Below are positions 43,601 through 55,479 of a DNA stretch of 64,000 nt, piece after piece; the stretch's first letter is position 1; every line of letters begins with the position of its first letter. Below the pieces are notes generated by a model that made no database searches, was not told the DNA's origin, and saw only the letters and a list, made by a program, of their open reading frames with translations. This stretch comes from Puccinia triticina. Lineage: Eukaryota > Basidiomycota > Pucciniomycetes > Pucciniales > Pucciniaceae. Both the position numbers and the translations under genes were made by a program. The stretch is from contig NC_070568.1 in NCBI RefSeq assembly GCF_026914185.1, positions 5,911,501 to 5,975,500 on the forward strand, read 5' to 3'.

Positions 43601-44473
43601 ACATTCAGTCAAGGCCACAGAAACAGGTGCAGGAGGGTAAACTGGTTCCAACACCATTCAGATTGATGTCACCCTTGATAAAATCAGGCTTAAAAGAAAT
43701 AGATTTCAGTAAAAACAAATAAAAATGTAAATACAAAAAGAATGGTTTTTACCTTAAAAGAAACAGGAACAACAGATAAGATGAGAACAGAGCAGGAAAC
43801 CACCACCACAAACTAGGTTTTATGGCTAATAAAATAAGATAAGGTTAGATGATGGAATACATTGTCAACAAGGATAATAACCAAGAGAATAAGAACCTTA
43901 TTGTTGAGCCGCCTAGACAGATGACCTTGACAAAATTGATGATTTGAGATGTCTTGCGGGTTGAGAGATAGGTGTCGAGATGAGGAAGAAAAAGAAAGAG
44001 TGGTAAACTGGAATTGATGAAGGACGGTCAGCAGCGCTCTAGAATTGAAGCGTTCGCAGTGCGTCCACAATGTTGATGTCATAGTCCGAGTCCGTAAAGC
44101 GCACCACGCACAAGTCCGTAACGTACACCGCGCACACCGTAAGCTGATTCCAACAACCCTCTGGTACAAACAGCGTTTCAGCGGTGCTTTACACTTGATT
44201 AAACGTTGGTTACAGACACTTTGTGTTCTGTGTTCCAGTTTAGTTACTACTGAGTTACAGATGAGGTCCAGCTGAGTTATGGATACTTCATATATAGTTG
44301 TATATCATTTCATGTTTGATTATACATATGATGTAGTAGACATTGCGCCAAGTTATGAAAAAAAAATCAAGGTAAGGCACTCCCTTGGGTGTGCCCCCCA
44401 AGCTTCCCTGGTGACCAAGGTTGGAAGCCCGGTGGCCGTTTTGTTGGTTTGCAGAGGTCTGGAAAACAAAGAT
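43601..44473. other. intergenic, no confident gene
   Basis: Open frames on both strands at 43813-44275 overlap each other and show no domain. Nothing else supported. Confidence 0.4.
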
Positions 44474-45243
44474 CAGGCTGGTCCCAGAGCAGAGTACACC
44501 CACTCCCCCAATTACCATCCAGCACAAATGTGGAGTGCAAATCACCAGTCATCAAGCAAATTAAGCATTCCTCTTGATGACCAAAACTGTTCTGGTCATT
44601 GAAAGCATTAAACACTCTTCTTAATGAATGGGTGCATTCCGGTCATTGAGAGGAGTAAATACTCCTCCTCTTGGCAACTGGAACAGACCTGGTCATCAAA
44701 AGTATCAAACACTACTCTTGATGCCCGGAATGTAGCCAGTCATTGAAAGGAGTAAAAAATCCCCGTGATGACTGGAGACCGTTCATCAAGAGTGTTCCTC
44801 CTCTTGATGGCCTGATCTGTTGCACTCATTGAGGGGATTGAGTGCTCCTCTCAATGACTGGGCCTGGTCCGGTAATTCAGAGGAGTAAAGACTACCCTTG
44901 ATGACCAGAGCAAACTATTCATCACCCCTCCCCTTGGACAGTTTGCTCTGGTCATTGAGGGAGTCTTTCTCCTCTTTGTGGCCAGGTCTGCTCCAGTCAC
45001 CAAGAGGGGTGTTTCTCCTCTCAATGACCTGGTGTGTTCCAGTCATCAAGAGGTGTGTTTACTCCTCTCAATGACCGGGACTGTTCCGGTCATCAAGAGG
45101 TGTGTTTACTCCTCTCAATGACCAGGAATGTTCTAGTCATTGAGAGGAATGCCCAATCTCCTTGATTACCGGTGATTTGCACTCCACATGTGTGCTGGCC
45201 GGTCAGTGGGGGAGTGTTCATACTCTGCTCCGGGACCAGCCTG
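44474..45243. mobile_element. foldback element with ACTCCTCTCAATGACC hairpin array
   Basis: Diverged inverted ends of about 85 bp (CAGGCTGGTCCCAGAGCAGA at left; right arm about 45159-45243) include TGTGGAGTGCAAATCACC. The interior has roughly ten units, each pairing ACTCCTCTCAATGACCGG with CCGGTCATCAAGAGG. No protein and no clear target duplication. The hairpin core is shared with the element at 14201-15032. Confidence 0.7.
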
Positions 45244-46081
45244 TGCCAGCCATTGGCACAGCAAATGGTTACGGGGATGTACATACTTCTGCCCCTCAAA
45301 CTCTGATTTCAAGGGGCTGTGTACCCAACCAAAGAGTTTTTGGCAGGTTGAAAATCCCCGGGGAGCGGGAGCCTGGGCTCAGCCTCTGGTTATTTTTTCC
45401 ATTTCTTTTTGTCGAGCTGAGGGGTCCAAATACTCCAAGAAATTGGAGGAGGGTCAAGAAAAATCCCCTCTGAAATTCCACGGTTGTCATTTGCAGTGTG
45501 CAAAGCGTTTTGAGCTACCACACACTGTGGCCGGGACTTTGAGCGGGCGCCCCCTGCAGTGCGCGACGAGTTTTTAGCAGTGCACAAAGTCCATCCAAAT
45601 AAAATTTGTTTTAGGAGAACGAATCCCAAAAAAGGGGCTAGGCCAATGTCCAAAACTGGGCAGGAATTGGTCTTGGCGACGTATGGGAGTTATTTTCCCA
45701 AAAAACAGGCGTCATTTTTCCAATCCTCTAAACAAATGAACAATCAATTCCATAATCAGAACATGATTGCTGAGAGATAGGACCTGCTTGAGCTTGAACC
45801 CAGAACACACAGGGGAAATAGTAGTACAATAGAGTGAGTAGCCCAGTTGTTAGAGATTGGTACATGTGTTGATGCCCTTTGACAGATCCGGGATCTGGGG
45901 CCGGGGGGCAGGGGCATGGAAGACTTGTTCCTCCTTCGACGGACACAGCCGCTCCGGTAGAGCTTCCTTCCACACTCAGAGAAACAGATCAAGACCGGAG
46001 CAGAGACAGCCTTGTCTTTTGCTGGACTTGAGTCGTCATGGGCCCAATCCGTAGAGGCAACGCACGATGGCATGCCTTGCA
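45244..46081. other. intergenic, 3' flank of the lactate dehydrogenase gene
   Basis: No supported gene. Short frames around 45300-45980 lack domains. Confidence 0.4.
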
Positions 46082-48928
46082 CTAAACAGAGGGAATCAAT
46101 TTGCCCGGGTTCATGATGTTTTTAGGGTCCAGGGTTTTCTTAAGCTTCTTCAAGACTTCGATCGTCCCTTTGCCGAGTTCATTCTCCAAATGAGCCTGTC
46201 CAGAACATCAACAAAAAAAATGAAGGGGGACGCATCAGGCCGGGGAATAAACGAAGCTGGCCAGTGAGACGTTTTTGCTGCTTACAATCTTTCCGATGCT
46301 ATTGATGGTGTACAGGAAAAGCCTTTCGAGGTCAGATTGTTTTCCATGGGCACGTGGATCATGAGTTGGAGCGGACTTACCCGACACCTGCGTAGCGATG
46401 GGAGGGCGGGGTCAGGAATCGTGGTCAGCATTCTATGTATTTGCACAGGCTTCAACAAGAATCTTAAACGCTTACCGTGCTCTCCTGTGCATGTCCCATC
46501 GAGACGTTGGGCGAGTTCAACCATTTGATGAACACATTCCCTGACTTTCGCCAGTTCATCCTCGTCTTTGAAGAGGATAATGCAATGGAAATTTCCATCT
46601 CCAACGTGTCCCAGCATCGTTGCCTTCAGCTTGCGGGCTTCGATGTCCGTCTTGGTCTCTGAGATCAGCCGTGGCAGATGGGATATCGGCACACCTAGGG
46701 TCAAGATTCAAGCCGACTAGATCTCAGCCGACAAGGCAGGACAAAACTTTTCTCGCTCATGTTGGTGAGTTACTAGGGACCGCAAGACTGCTCACAGACG
46801 TCAGTGGTCCATGCCCTGTGACCAGGAATATAGTCGAGTGTCGACCAGAGACAGACCTTCCTAGCGTGCCAGATTTCTTCGGCTTCCGCATCAGTTTTAG
46901 CGATCCTCATCTTTGATCCACCGTTCCTCTTCAGAATCTTTGCTGTGGGCAGTCCAAACAAGTTGATTCATCAGTCTGCACAATTTTTCTGGGGTTAATA
47001 AACCTGTCCCGACCTGTGAGCTCTTCGTCTGATTTGATTTGTGCCAAAGTCCCGGTAAACTTAAGAAATAAACTAATGCGGTCAGATGACCGTGAGCAAA
47101 CAAAGTGATGGGACTCGAAAGTGGATGGACTTTTACCTAGGTTTTTCATCCCAATTGAGCCCGCTCGAGCTATGGTTGATAGCTTTCATCATTTGGTCAT
47201 CCAGCAATTCGATACAAGCCAAAGAGACCCCTTCCTTGATTAACTCCAAGACGGTACTGGTGGCCGCATCGACGTTTTTGAAATGGGTTACGCCGACGGA
47301 AACGGGTAGGACCGGCTGTAGCTTCAGGGTTACCTCAGTCACTAGTCCAAGAGTTCCCTCAGAGCCAATGAAGAGCTTCCCCAAGTCGGGCCCGGCTGCA
47401 CACTTCCTATATCAAAGACAGCTTGGCGGTAAACATACAGATTGGTATACTTTGGACGAGAAGGAGGGTGTTTAATTAACTTTGCTCGTTGCCGGGTCTT
47501 GATGATTTCCCCGTTGGCTAAAACCACCGTCATGTTGATCACATTTTCCCGCATGGTGCCGTATCTATCACACCGGTCAACATTTCCCAGGTCATTATGA
47601 AAATCAGTTTGAGGTGCTGGCTAGACAGGTGCTTACTTGACGGCATTCGTACCTGAGCATCCGGTGCCGATCATACCACCGATTTGTGCGCCAGGACTAG
47701 ATAAGAGGAAAGTCAAAAAAGAGGATCAATAAATCAATCATTTAAGGAAGGGATCGACCTTCATCGTTCTGAAACAAGCACTCACCCAGGATCTACGGGG
47801 AAAAAAAGCTTGTGCGGGGAAGGAGAGCGTTTGAGTTGATCATTCAAGTTTTCGTAACTAATTCCGGGCTGGACGACGACATCTAGGTCTGACTCTGCGC
47901 GATTGAGGGGAGGGCCGGTTGAGTATATACGTTGATTTGGGTCAAGAGACGAGTGAGAGTAACCGACCATGGAGCTCGATGATCTTGTTCATGTTTCTCG
48001 AGAAATCCAGCGTGAACGAGTGTCCGGGTTGAAGCTGACTTTCATCGGCGGGATTGGTGTTCTGGTTTGACGGCTTCGATGAGGGGGCATTGAAGTGGCC
48101 TTCGAGAGATGTTCCGCCAGAAAATGGCACGATCGGTATTCCGTACTTATATGCTACCTTTTACCCATCATAATTCGTATATACAGAATGCTGAATTCCT
48201 CGGCTCTGATCCCTTACGTTTATCCAGAATGTGTCAAGCGGATCACTCACCTTGACTATTTTCGATACATCTTCTGTCGACCTTGGGTATAGCACTGCCC
48301 CAGGGAGACAATCCGGATGATGATCTAGAAGGATAGGAACAGAGCGAATATTAGCGAGCAGAGTCGGACAGAAAACCAGATGAGAATAGCTTACAAGTCC
48401 AAGGTGAGGTGCCGTGATAGAGCAGGTCGGCTCTATCCCAACTAACACAGTCCGCCGGCAGGATCTTTTGGATCTTCTGGAGGGCAGCCGTGAACTCTTC
48501 TGGGCTGGGATGAGGCTGAGCCGGGAATTTCTGCTCGTTTGTGTCGAGCCCATCGACGTGTTTCAATTGAACGTTGATCCCGACCACGTACATCTTTGCC
48601 AACACGCAACAGCTTAGCCAGGTTTTCCATCCGATTAGTGGTGCGGATACGAGGAGGGACTTACGATCGAGCCGATCAAGGTCGAGGTGAGGAAGACCAT
48701 GCTGGTCGACCATTTCTGCTCAGCCATTCTCCGTCTGCCATGACTCGATCCAGGACCCGAGGCGATCGAGGGTTTGCTTGGCACTGGATGATTGCTAAGA
48801 AGACGCAGGCCAGGTCCCGAGGAGTTCGCCACGCCCGTGTTCGTCCTGGGCGCCCGCCGGCCGATGGGGCCCGACTGGAAGGCTCGCCAGCCCTTCGAGC
48901 CGGTCAATAGAGCCGGACCGAGGCGCAT
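46082..48928 (-). CDS. DLD1: mitochondrial D-lactate dehydrogenase (cytochrome c)
   Basis: Fourteen exons: 48928-48665, 48593-48395, 48324-48251, 48157-47968, 47894-47786, 47696-47637, 47564-47481, 47406-47137, 47072-47014, 46942-46796, 46694-46476, 46387-46381, 46298-46286 and 46195-46082. They give 602 residues in phase. This flavoenzyme oxidises D-lactate to pyruvate and passes electrons to cytochrome c at the inner membrane. The N-terminus is Arg/Ser-rich without acids (presequence), then a hydrophobic segment (MVFLTSTLIGSI). The FAD domain shows PIVPFSGGTSLEGH, DLDVVVQPGISYENLN, IGGMIGTGCSGTNAVKYGTM and GSEGTLGLVTEVTLKL. The C-terminal half shows HVGDGNFH (515-522) and GEHGVGIGK. The tail is NPGKLIPSV. 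Two microexons of 7 and 13 nt encode the GVGIGKI stretch. Start 48928 is favoured over 48713 because it supplies the presequence. Confidence 0.92.
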
Positions 48929-49464
48929 TGGACAATGTCTTGTTCTTCGAAGTTGGCCAACCCGAGTTTGGCGTGGGCAGAATGACGGGCGGTTGGTTTG
49001 CGATCGGATGGCAGGCCTTCCTCAGCACTGCGCGGTCTCTTGGCACTTCAACACCCGGAACACGGCAGTTGCATCTTCCCTCAGTCATGAAGCTGGGATG
49101 CCACAACGTTCCTTCAGAAATAACATGCGGATTTCTCTCACACTGCGTTCCTCAGGGTTCACCACAGATCTTACTCTGCTGATTAGGTTGCCGGTAGAGC
49201 CCTATGACCATTTGACATCATAGCTCACACACACAGGCGACACACAGCCAAGAAGATGCTCCCGACTGATCCGTCTTGCTCTCCATGATTTTTATTTTTA
49301 TTATTTTCTCATCAATAATTACAACCAACGAAAGAAAAAAAATGAAGTGTTACAACTTGAGATGCGGATAGATAAACGACAGGGACATTTCTGTAGGTTT
49401 TCTCGAAAGAAAAAAAAAGCAGCAGCAGACGAAACGCATAGAGGATGGCGAGAATGACGGTGTA
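48929..49464. other. spacer between DLD1 and TFIIE-beta genes
   Basis: Holds the DLD1 promoter and 5' leader and the 3' flank of the TFIIE beta gene; both genes are on the minus strand. No element or gene recognised. Confidence 0.5.
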
Positions 49465-50867
49465 CTATTTTTTGCTAGGAACGTAATCTTTGCTCAGATC
49501 GATTCCAAGATCCTTGAGATGAGTGTTAGTGATCTTAACCTTGCCGCCCTTGCCGCCCCTCTTCTTGGTTTTCCGGGTAGTCTGTTGAGGTTTGACGGTA
49601 GCAACAGCTGATGATGTCAAGCCAGCCTCCTGCAGCTCCAGCGGCAAGGAATCTGCCGGTGGTGTTAGGAGTGAATGCCACATCTCTCGGAACTCTTTTT
49701 TTTTTTTTTTGATAAGAAAGATAAATGGGGAAGCCGTTCAGTTTAGTCGAGGTGCGCACATCCATTTGTTGAGGACAGATGTGTGCGTCATTCTTGATGC
49801 CTTGAGACTGGGGAGGATGAGCTTACCTTCATCAAGAGCACCTCGGGTCGGACCCAGGTTTTCCCGGCAGCCCAATTCGTCATAGAAGACGGTCTTGACG
49901 ACACCTTCTTTGGCACCCACACTATCAGTTCTGAAGACGAGGATCTTGCCTTCGTTTTCAAGCTTGGAGATCGTTCCGATCATGTCAACCAAGCCAAGGT
50001 AAACATCCTATCTCTCGAGAGAAGAGAGGGGAGGGGGAACACTTGGTTTACCTCAGTGATAGCTGTCATGACTCCTGGCCAGCTTGCTTTGAGGGTGTTC
50101 ACTGGCATGCCTCCTCGATCGGAAAATCGTTTCAACAGGTCAAGGACGTGTTGGGCATTATTGATGATGTAGTCCGGCTGTCAAGGCAGTTTCAGTCTGG
50201 GAGGGGTAACTGTTGATAGATGGGAGCCGAAGATGGCAGATACCTTGTAGCTCCACAACTTGACCAGTCCTTTGTCAATGACATTGACTCGCTCGTGCGA
50301 GTTGAAAGCGTCGAACAGTTCTTTATTGAAGGGCACATCGGTATGCTCGGATAGTAAGCCTCGGACTCCCGTTTGGGCCTCGAGGTCGGACAGATTCATA
50401 GGGCCATTGCATTGCTGGAGTCGTCCAGAGAAGATGGATGATTAGCTTGGTTGATCGTAAAGCATTTGGGCAGAAGATTCACCTTGAGTGTGTCGACTAA
50501 TTTGAATATTTGAGTGGCAAAATGCTTGCCCGGCCCGGAATCTGCGACGACGGGGGGAGCTAAGATGGCAAAGGAATGAGTTCAAGCTTGGGAGAGGGGG
50601 GGGCAGGTGCTCGATACGAAAGGGAGGGCTGACGGGGCTGAATTGGTTTCTTCTTCTTCTTCTTAGGAGGGGCGGTGCTGCTGGGAGCATTGGTGGATGG
50701 CTGGGGCTGCGAGTTGGGAGGCTCGGTTGGAGGGGTAGCTAGTGATGAATGTCAGTTTGGAGTGAGATAGGGCAGAGGGATCGATGCTTACCTGCAGGTT
50801 GACTGAGAGGCGAAGGTTTCTGGGGCGCGAATCTGGGTGCAGGGAGGCATGGGAACTTGGTAGCCAT
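49465..50867 (-). CDS. TFA2: transcription initiation factor IIE subunit beta
   Basis: Seven exons: 50867-50792, 50738-50634, 50559-50483, 50414-50244, 50177-50052, 50007-49827 and 49685-49465. They give 318 residues in phase. The protein partners TFIIE alpha in the RNA polymerase II pre-initiation complex, helping recruit TFIIH. Residues 1-60 are Pro-rich with a lysine run. A first winged helix (GKHFATQIFKLVDTLK, then MNLSDLEAQTG) continues as NVIDKGLVKLWSYKPDYIIN. A second follows (SDRGGMPVNTLKASWP through DMIGTISKLENEGKILVFR). Then come VFYDELGCRENLG, MWHSLLTPPADSLPLELQEA and a basic tail (KTKKRGGKGGKVKITN), as in TFIIE beta. The exon 2 donor (GTCAGC at 50633) is inferred from phase. ATG 51035 is an alternative in-frame start. 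Confidence 0.88.
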
Positions 50868-52493
50868 GGTATGATGTTGGAGTGTTTCTTCTTTGGAGAT
50901 GCGTTGGGAGTGTGTAGGTCTTTGTATCCGATGTGAGCTGAGAAGGAATGTGTTGTTCCAGTCTTGCTGCTGCATCGGGTCTGGCCAAAAGCGCAGCCCG
51001 AGCCCCCTCGGTCGAGCCCCCGAACAGCCCGCCATCCTCCGCTGAAACCAGGCCTGTCAGGGGTCAGGGAACAGGCTGTGAAAGGGGCGGTGTCACCTAC
51101 CCGGACAACCTCCTGCCGGGCTGACCAGAGCACTCGCCACTCAGCTCATCCTTCTTAACGCTCTGTGCATGCACCCACGTCCATCCCTCCCGACTCCCAT
51201 GAAGGAGATCATCAACCGGCTTCCAAGCTGCAAGCCAGCAAAAATGACCAAGCTGAACTCAGTGTAGTGGATCGCACTCTAGTTCTACATTGCACGATGG
51301 TTGGCCATCCAAAGATAGAAATATCTGGCGGTCATCGACCACTCGCCTAGTATTCTGTCTCCCAATATCTGAGCTTGGATACGTTCACAAAGTTCGCTGG
51401 TGTCCATCGGTTGCACTCGACGACCACTGGATGAACCCTCTGACCGGCAACGGAGCCACTCATTTCTCAACCGTCTCATCCCCGGATAACCCGTCTCGTT
51501 TCTCTGAGAAATGATCGTTGTAAATCTTCATGACACGAAAGCTGCGAGCCCTTCCATTACCTTTATGTATTCCATGTCGACATTTCATACAAGCCACGAA
51601 GTGGGCTGGCCCGTCCTTATTTGATTCTGGATCATTGCGTACGACGTCAACCTGTTTCTTTTGAGAGGGCCCAGGGGGGGAAATGTGCCCGGTCGCAGGT
51701 TCCTGATTGGCCAGCATTATGTCGATCCCTCCGCCATGTTCTTGAGGTGATTCGATTTTTCTAACTCTGTCATTTTGCAGCTTTGCTATGAACCAAAGCA
51801 AGCTAACAGGGCCTGATTGGGTTTTGCCAAGAGAATGTATGATTTTGGAGATCTGTGTGCTTCTTTTTCTTTGTTTTTTGCTGTGAGTGTTACAAGGGTT
51901 GAGTGTGATAATTCGTATCTATCTATCTATCTACAACGAGACATTTGTGATGAGAAGTGGTTGGGAGTTGAGACAAGTAGCAGCTTAGTCTTGTTGACTG
52001 CCAAGACAATCGGATGTGCCGGGGTCTGACTACAATGAGCTGTGGCGGTGGAACTAGGGGTGTGACGTAGATGGTTACCGGCCAAGGATTGTAGTCCTGG
52101 TCGACGCTCAAGAGCCTTGTCTGGGATCAAAGGAAGTCCACAATGGTGCTTGTCCTTTAGTTGTGTGCACTTCAGCAGAATGGAGGGCTGTCAGCAGAAA
52201 CCCACAGAGGTTGAGCCACATCTGCTGCATCAGGAGGGGAACCCAGCCGGATCCAGCTAGCTGATGAGCAGCCCTTTTTTCCTGTCACCCAGCTCCCCTA
52301 ATCCAGACTGTTTTTCTCCGCCTCGGGGGAGTCAACCCCACCTTCCGGAAAGTGAACGTCGCCCTGGAATGAGCATTGCTCCGGAGAGCTGAACTTGAGA
52401 TGGTAGTCGAATGGTTGAGTTATTTTGGCCAGTTCGCTGGCGGTGCGGGGTATGTACCCCGGACCCACCGTCTTACTGCTGGGCTGTTGGTGA
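50868..52493. other. intergenic before the hAT element
   Basis: TFIIE-beta upstream region. Open frames at 51165-51800 on both strands are without recognised domains. A TATC microsatellite lies at about 51917-51935. No gene supported. Confidence 0.45.
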
Positions 52494-52501
52494 GATAGTG
52501 A

Positions 52502-55284
52502 TAAGGCTGGCACCCGGGTGTTCGGGCGGGGGGTCAGCCTCATCCCGAACCCCAGATCCGAAACCACCCGGGTGGAACGGGATCCACCCGGGTGGTTAAG
52601 CTTTTTTTTCGCCCCTGAGCTGAGCAGAGGAGACTGCTGGAGTTGTGGCCGTGCACTTGCAGTCTCAACGATCTATAGCATCCTCAGTCAATATGAAGCG
52701 CAAGAAAACCTCTCACCCTGCCCCCGCTGGCCCTGTGAATTCCACCAGTTCCACCTCCAAACGCTCCAATGTTATTGAGATTGAAGTTGACGACGAAGAC
52801 GAGAATTCAAGCCAACCTCAAAGTCAATCAAAGAAGCGTAGTTGGGTGTGGACCCATTTCAAAGAAACCGAAGATGGAGGCAGCGCAATCTGCCAAGTTG
52901 TTGGTAAGAATAACAGGATGTGCGGCGCGACGTTGAAGAAAGATCGAAGTGGAAGCACAAAAAACTTCCACGAACACCTTCAAAATCTCCATCGACTTGT
53001 TGATCCGAGGCTCAGTAAAAAGATCGATAAATCACAAACTGACATTGGACGATGGACAAAAACCAATATTCTGGCCCCAAAGGTGAATCTCCAGGATCTT
53101 TTGCATTGATTTTTTGTATCAACATGCTGAAGGCCCCGGAAAATTCTCAGTTACAGTTGAACCAAGAATCCCTCAAGACGGTGTTGATTTATTTTATTGC
53201 CAACGCTGATCTCCCGTTTTCGGTTGTGGATAGACCTTCGTTCAAAAACCTGATTAGACTGGTGAATGAAGAAGCGGCAACGTTGATGGAACCCATCAAC
53301 CGAAAGACTATGGCGAATCATTTGACGAGGGTATATCTCCACTCCCAAGAAAAGATGAAGACTCAATATCTCCAGGGCCAAGATTTTGTCTGCTTCACCC
53401 AGGATGCATGGACTGCGCCGAATTCAACTGCTTTCATGGGTGTAACAGCCCACTTTATTAATGAAGAGTTCGAGCTGATTGACATAACCATCAGAGTCCC
53501 CCATGTACGAGGTATGTCCTCTTGTTTTATATTGCTTACCTCTGCGCGCATCCTGATATGATATTTTCACCTTTTTTTATTCCTTCAGGAAAGCATACTG
53601 GAAAAAATTTTGCCGAGCTTTTCCATCATGTGCTTACAGACTATGGCCTCCTCAAGAAACTGCATACGATTACTGCCGATAACGCAACTACCAACGGCAA
53701 AATGGCTCGAGAATTGAAAACTCAAATGCCTTCTTTCAACGTTGACACCCACCTATTGGGTTGCATCGCCCATGTAATAAATCTAGGAGCGAAAGCTGGT
53801 CTCGCGGTTCTGGGCGGCATCGAAGAAGACCGCAACGGCGAAGAAATATCCATGGGAGACGAAGTTGATGACCAGGATGCCAACGAACCCGATGCATCCC
53901 AATCTGTCCAGACTGTCATGCGCATCTCGCATCTGACTTCCGATCCGGACGGCATTGGAATAAATCTCAAAACCATCCTCAAGAGAATTCACGGAATGTG
54001 TACTTACGTTAGGTTTTCTCCGCAACGCCGTGAACGATTCCGTAAAGTTGTTGAATTCGCCCAGCCAGAGCTCAAAGAATCAGGCTCCAAGCTTTGTTGC
54101 CTGGAGATTGATGTAACCACTCGGTGGAACTCAACCTTCGAAATGTTCAATCGTGCGATTCAACTTCGCCAGTCTTGCATCCATTTCTGTAATGAGAGTT
54201 CCAAAACCCGATTGTTCATCTTGTCCATGGCCGAATGGGACCAAGCAGCAAATCTGATGCGCTTGCTAGAACCTCTCAACGAAGCAACTCGCATGCTATG
54301 CGGATCGAACTACCCAACGTTGAACACTGCACTCCCTATCTACATAGTGTTGATGAAGCACTTGAAGCGAGTTCAGCATGGTCTATATGACCAAGCCCAG
54401 CTGATTCAACCTGCAACCCAAATTGTCAACAAGATCGAAGGCTACCTTTGTTCCGCACTCAACAAACCTATTTACATTTGTGCGATGATCCTTGACCCGA
54501 CCTTCAAGACGGCCGTCTGGAAAAAGAACAAAGCCTTTATCGAACAGCACTATTGTATTTCTGTTGACGGAATCATCGGAACATTTCACCAGGTTGCAAA
54601 GACTTTCAATGAGACACTAGATCCCGCTCAGCCGACAAATTCAAACCCCGCTCCAAAGAAGAATACATCCAACTTCTTCTCGGAACTATATGAACCTGCC
54701 ACCGAGCTGGACACAATCGAAGCAGAGATCCGTCGTTATCTAGCAGAAGAGCTTGAACCCGAAGGAACTCCAATCTTGAAGTACTGGGCTAGGCGACAAT
54801 CGAGATTTCCAATCTTATCGAAGATGGCTCGCCGCTACCTGGCCATTCCCGCTACAAGCGCAGCCTCAGAGCGAGTCTTCTCTAAAGGTCGTCGGGTAGT
54901 CTCTTGGCAGCGTGCATCGCTCGATCCTGCAAGCGTAGAACAGCTACTATGTCTTAAGGAATGGTATCAGCTAGTTGATAGCCCAATTTAGTTCCTTGTT
55001 TTTTTGTTTCTCATCTCAAACACTCATTCAACCCAGTCGATACACTCGCTTGTCCGTTCAAAATCTCTTGTATATACCTACCTTGCTTATAGGTACAGCT
55101 TTCTCTCCTCATCGGAGCACTGAGGCCCGCTTTTTTGCTGTAATAAACCTCTAAGCCCGCCCATTTTGTACTGCGAATCCACCCGGGGGTTCGGGTGGGG
55201 TGTTGGCCTCATCCCGACCACCCGCACCCGGGTGGTTCCACCCGGGGGTTCCACCCGGGTGGTACTTTCCGGGTGCCAGCCTTA
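52502..55284 (+). mobile_element. complete hAT transposon, 2,783 bp
   Basis: Perfect 16-bp inverted ends TAAGGCTGGCACCCGG, flanked by the perfect 8-bp duplication GATAGTGA at 52494-52501 and 55285-55292. Subterminal regions on both sides carry several CCACCCGGGTGG palindromes, probably transposase binding sites. It contains one full-length transposase gene without damage. Ends, duplication and reading frame are all intact, so the insertion is recent and the element may be active. Confidence 0.93.
52693..54991 (+). CDS. hAT family transposase, 723 aa, intact
   Basis: Three exons: 52693-53082, 53133-53511 and 53589-54991, in phase. It cuts and rejoins the element by a DDE-type mechanism with hairpinned flanks. 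A Ser/Lys-rich start is followed by a BED-type zinc finger (WVWTHFKE, then C-X..C and HEHLQNLH, about residues 50-105). The RNase-H-like core has FTQDAWTAPN (first Asp) and ITADNATTNGKMAREL (second Asp), with LGCIAHVINLGAK giving the conserved C-x2-H. EIDVTTRWNSTFEM is the typical hAT TRWNST motif. The C-terminal dimerisation domain reads PILKYWARR, LARRYLAIPATSAASERVFS and SVEQLLCLKEW. ATG 52693 lies just before the basic start; an in-frame non-ATG extension upstream is not needed. Confidence 0.92.
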
Positions 55285-55479
55285 GATAGTGATACATAGC
55301 TGGCTTGATATGGATATTACACTGGTCCTGATGGTCAAGGGGAAACATCGCCGGTGTGATTGATGGTGGGAAGGGCTCCCCCGTGCCCGCTGCCCCCCCC
55401 CGCGGGCTCCCCCGGGCGCCTGCTGACCGCCAGCCGCCAGCCCCGGCTCAGGCCAGCCAGCACTCTGCCACCAACCACG
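55285..55479. promoter_or_regulatory. 195-bp gap between hAT end and CDC24 start
   Basis: Only 195 bases separate the transposon end from the CDC24 ATG, and the first 8 are the target duplication. The element therefore sits where the CDC24 promoter or 5' leader should be, and may supply or disturb regulatory sites. No TATA or other element is firmly identified. Confidence 0.5.

Noticed and set aside
51460..51801. 113-codon minus-strand frame with a Cys/His pair
   Set aside because: A single CMKC plus scattered His is not enough for a zinc finger, and no neighbouring exon supports it.
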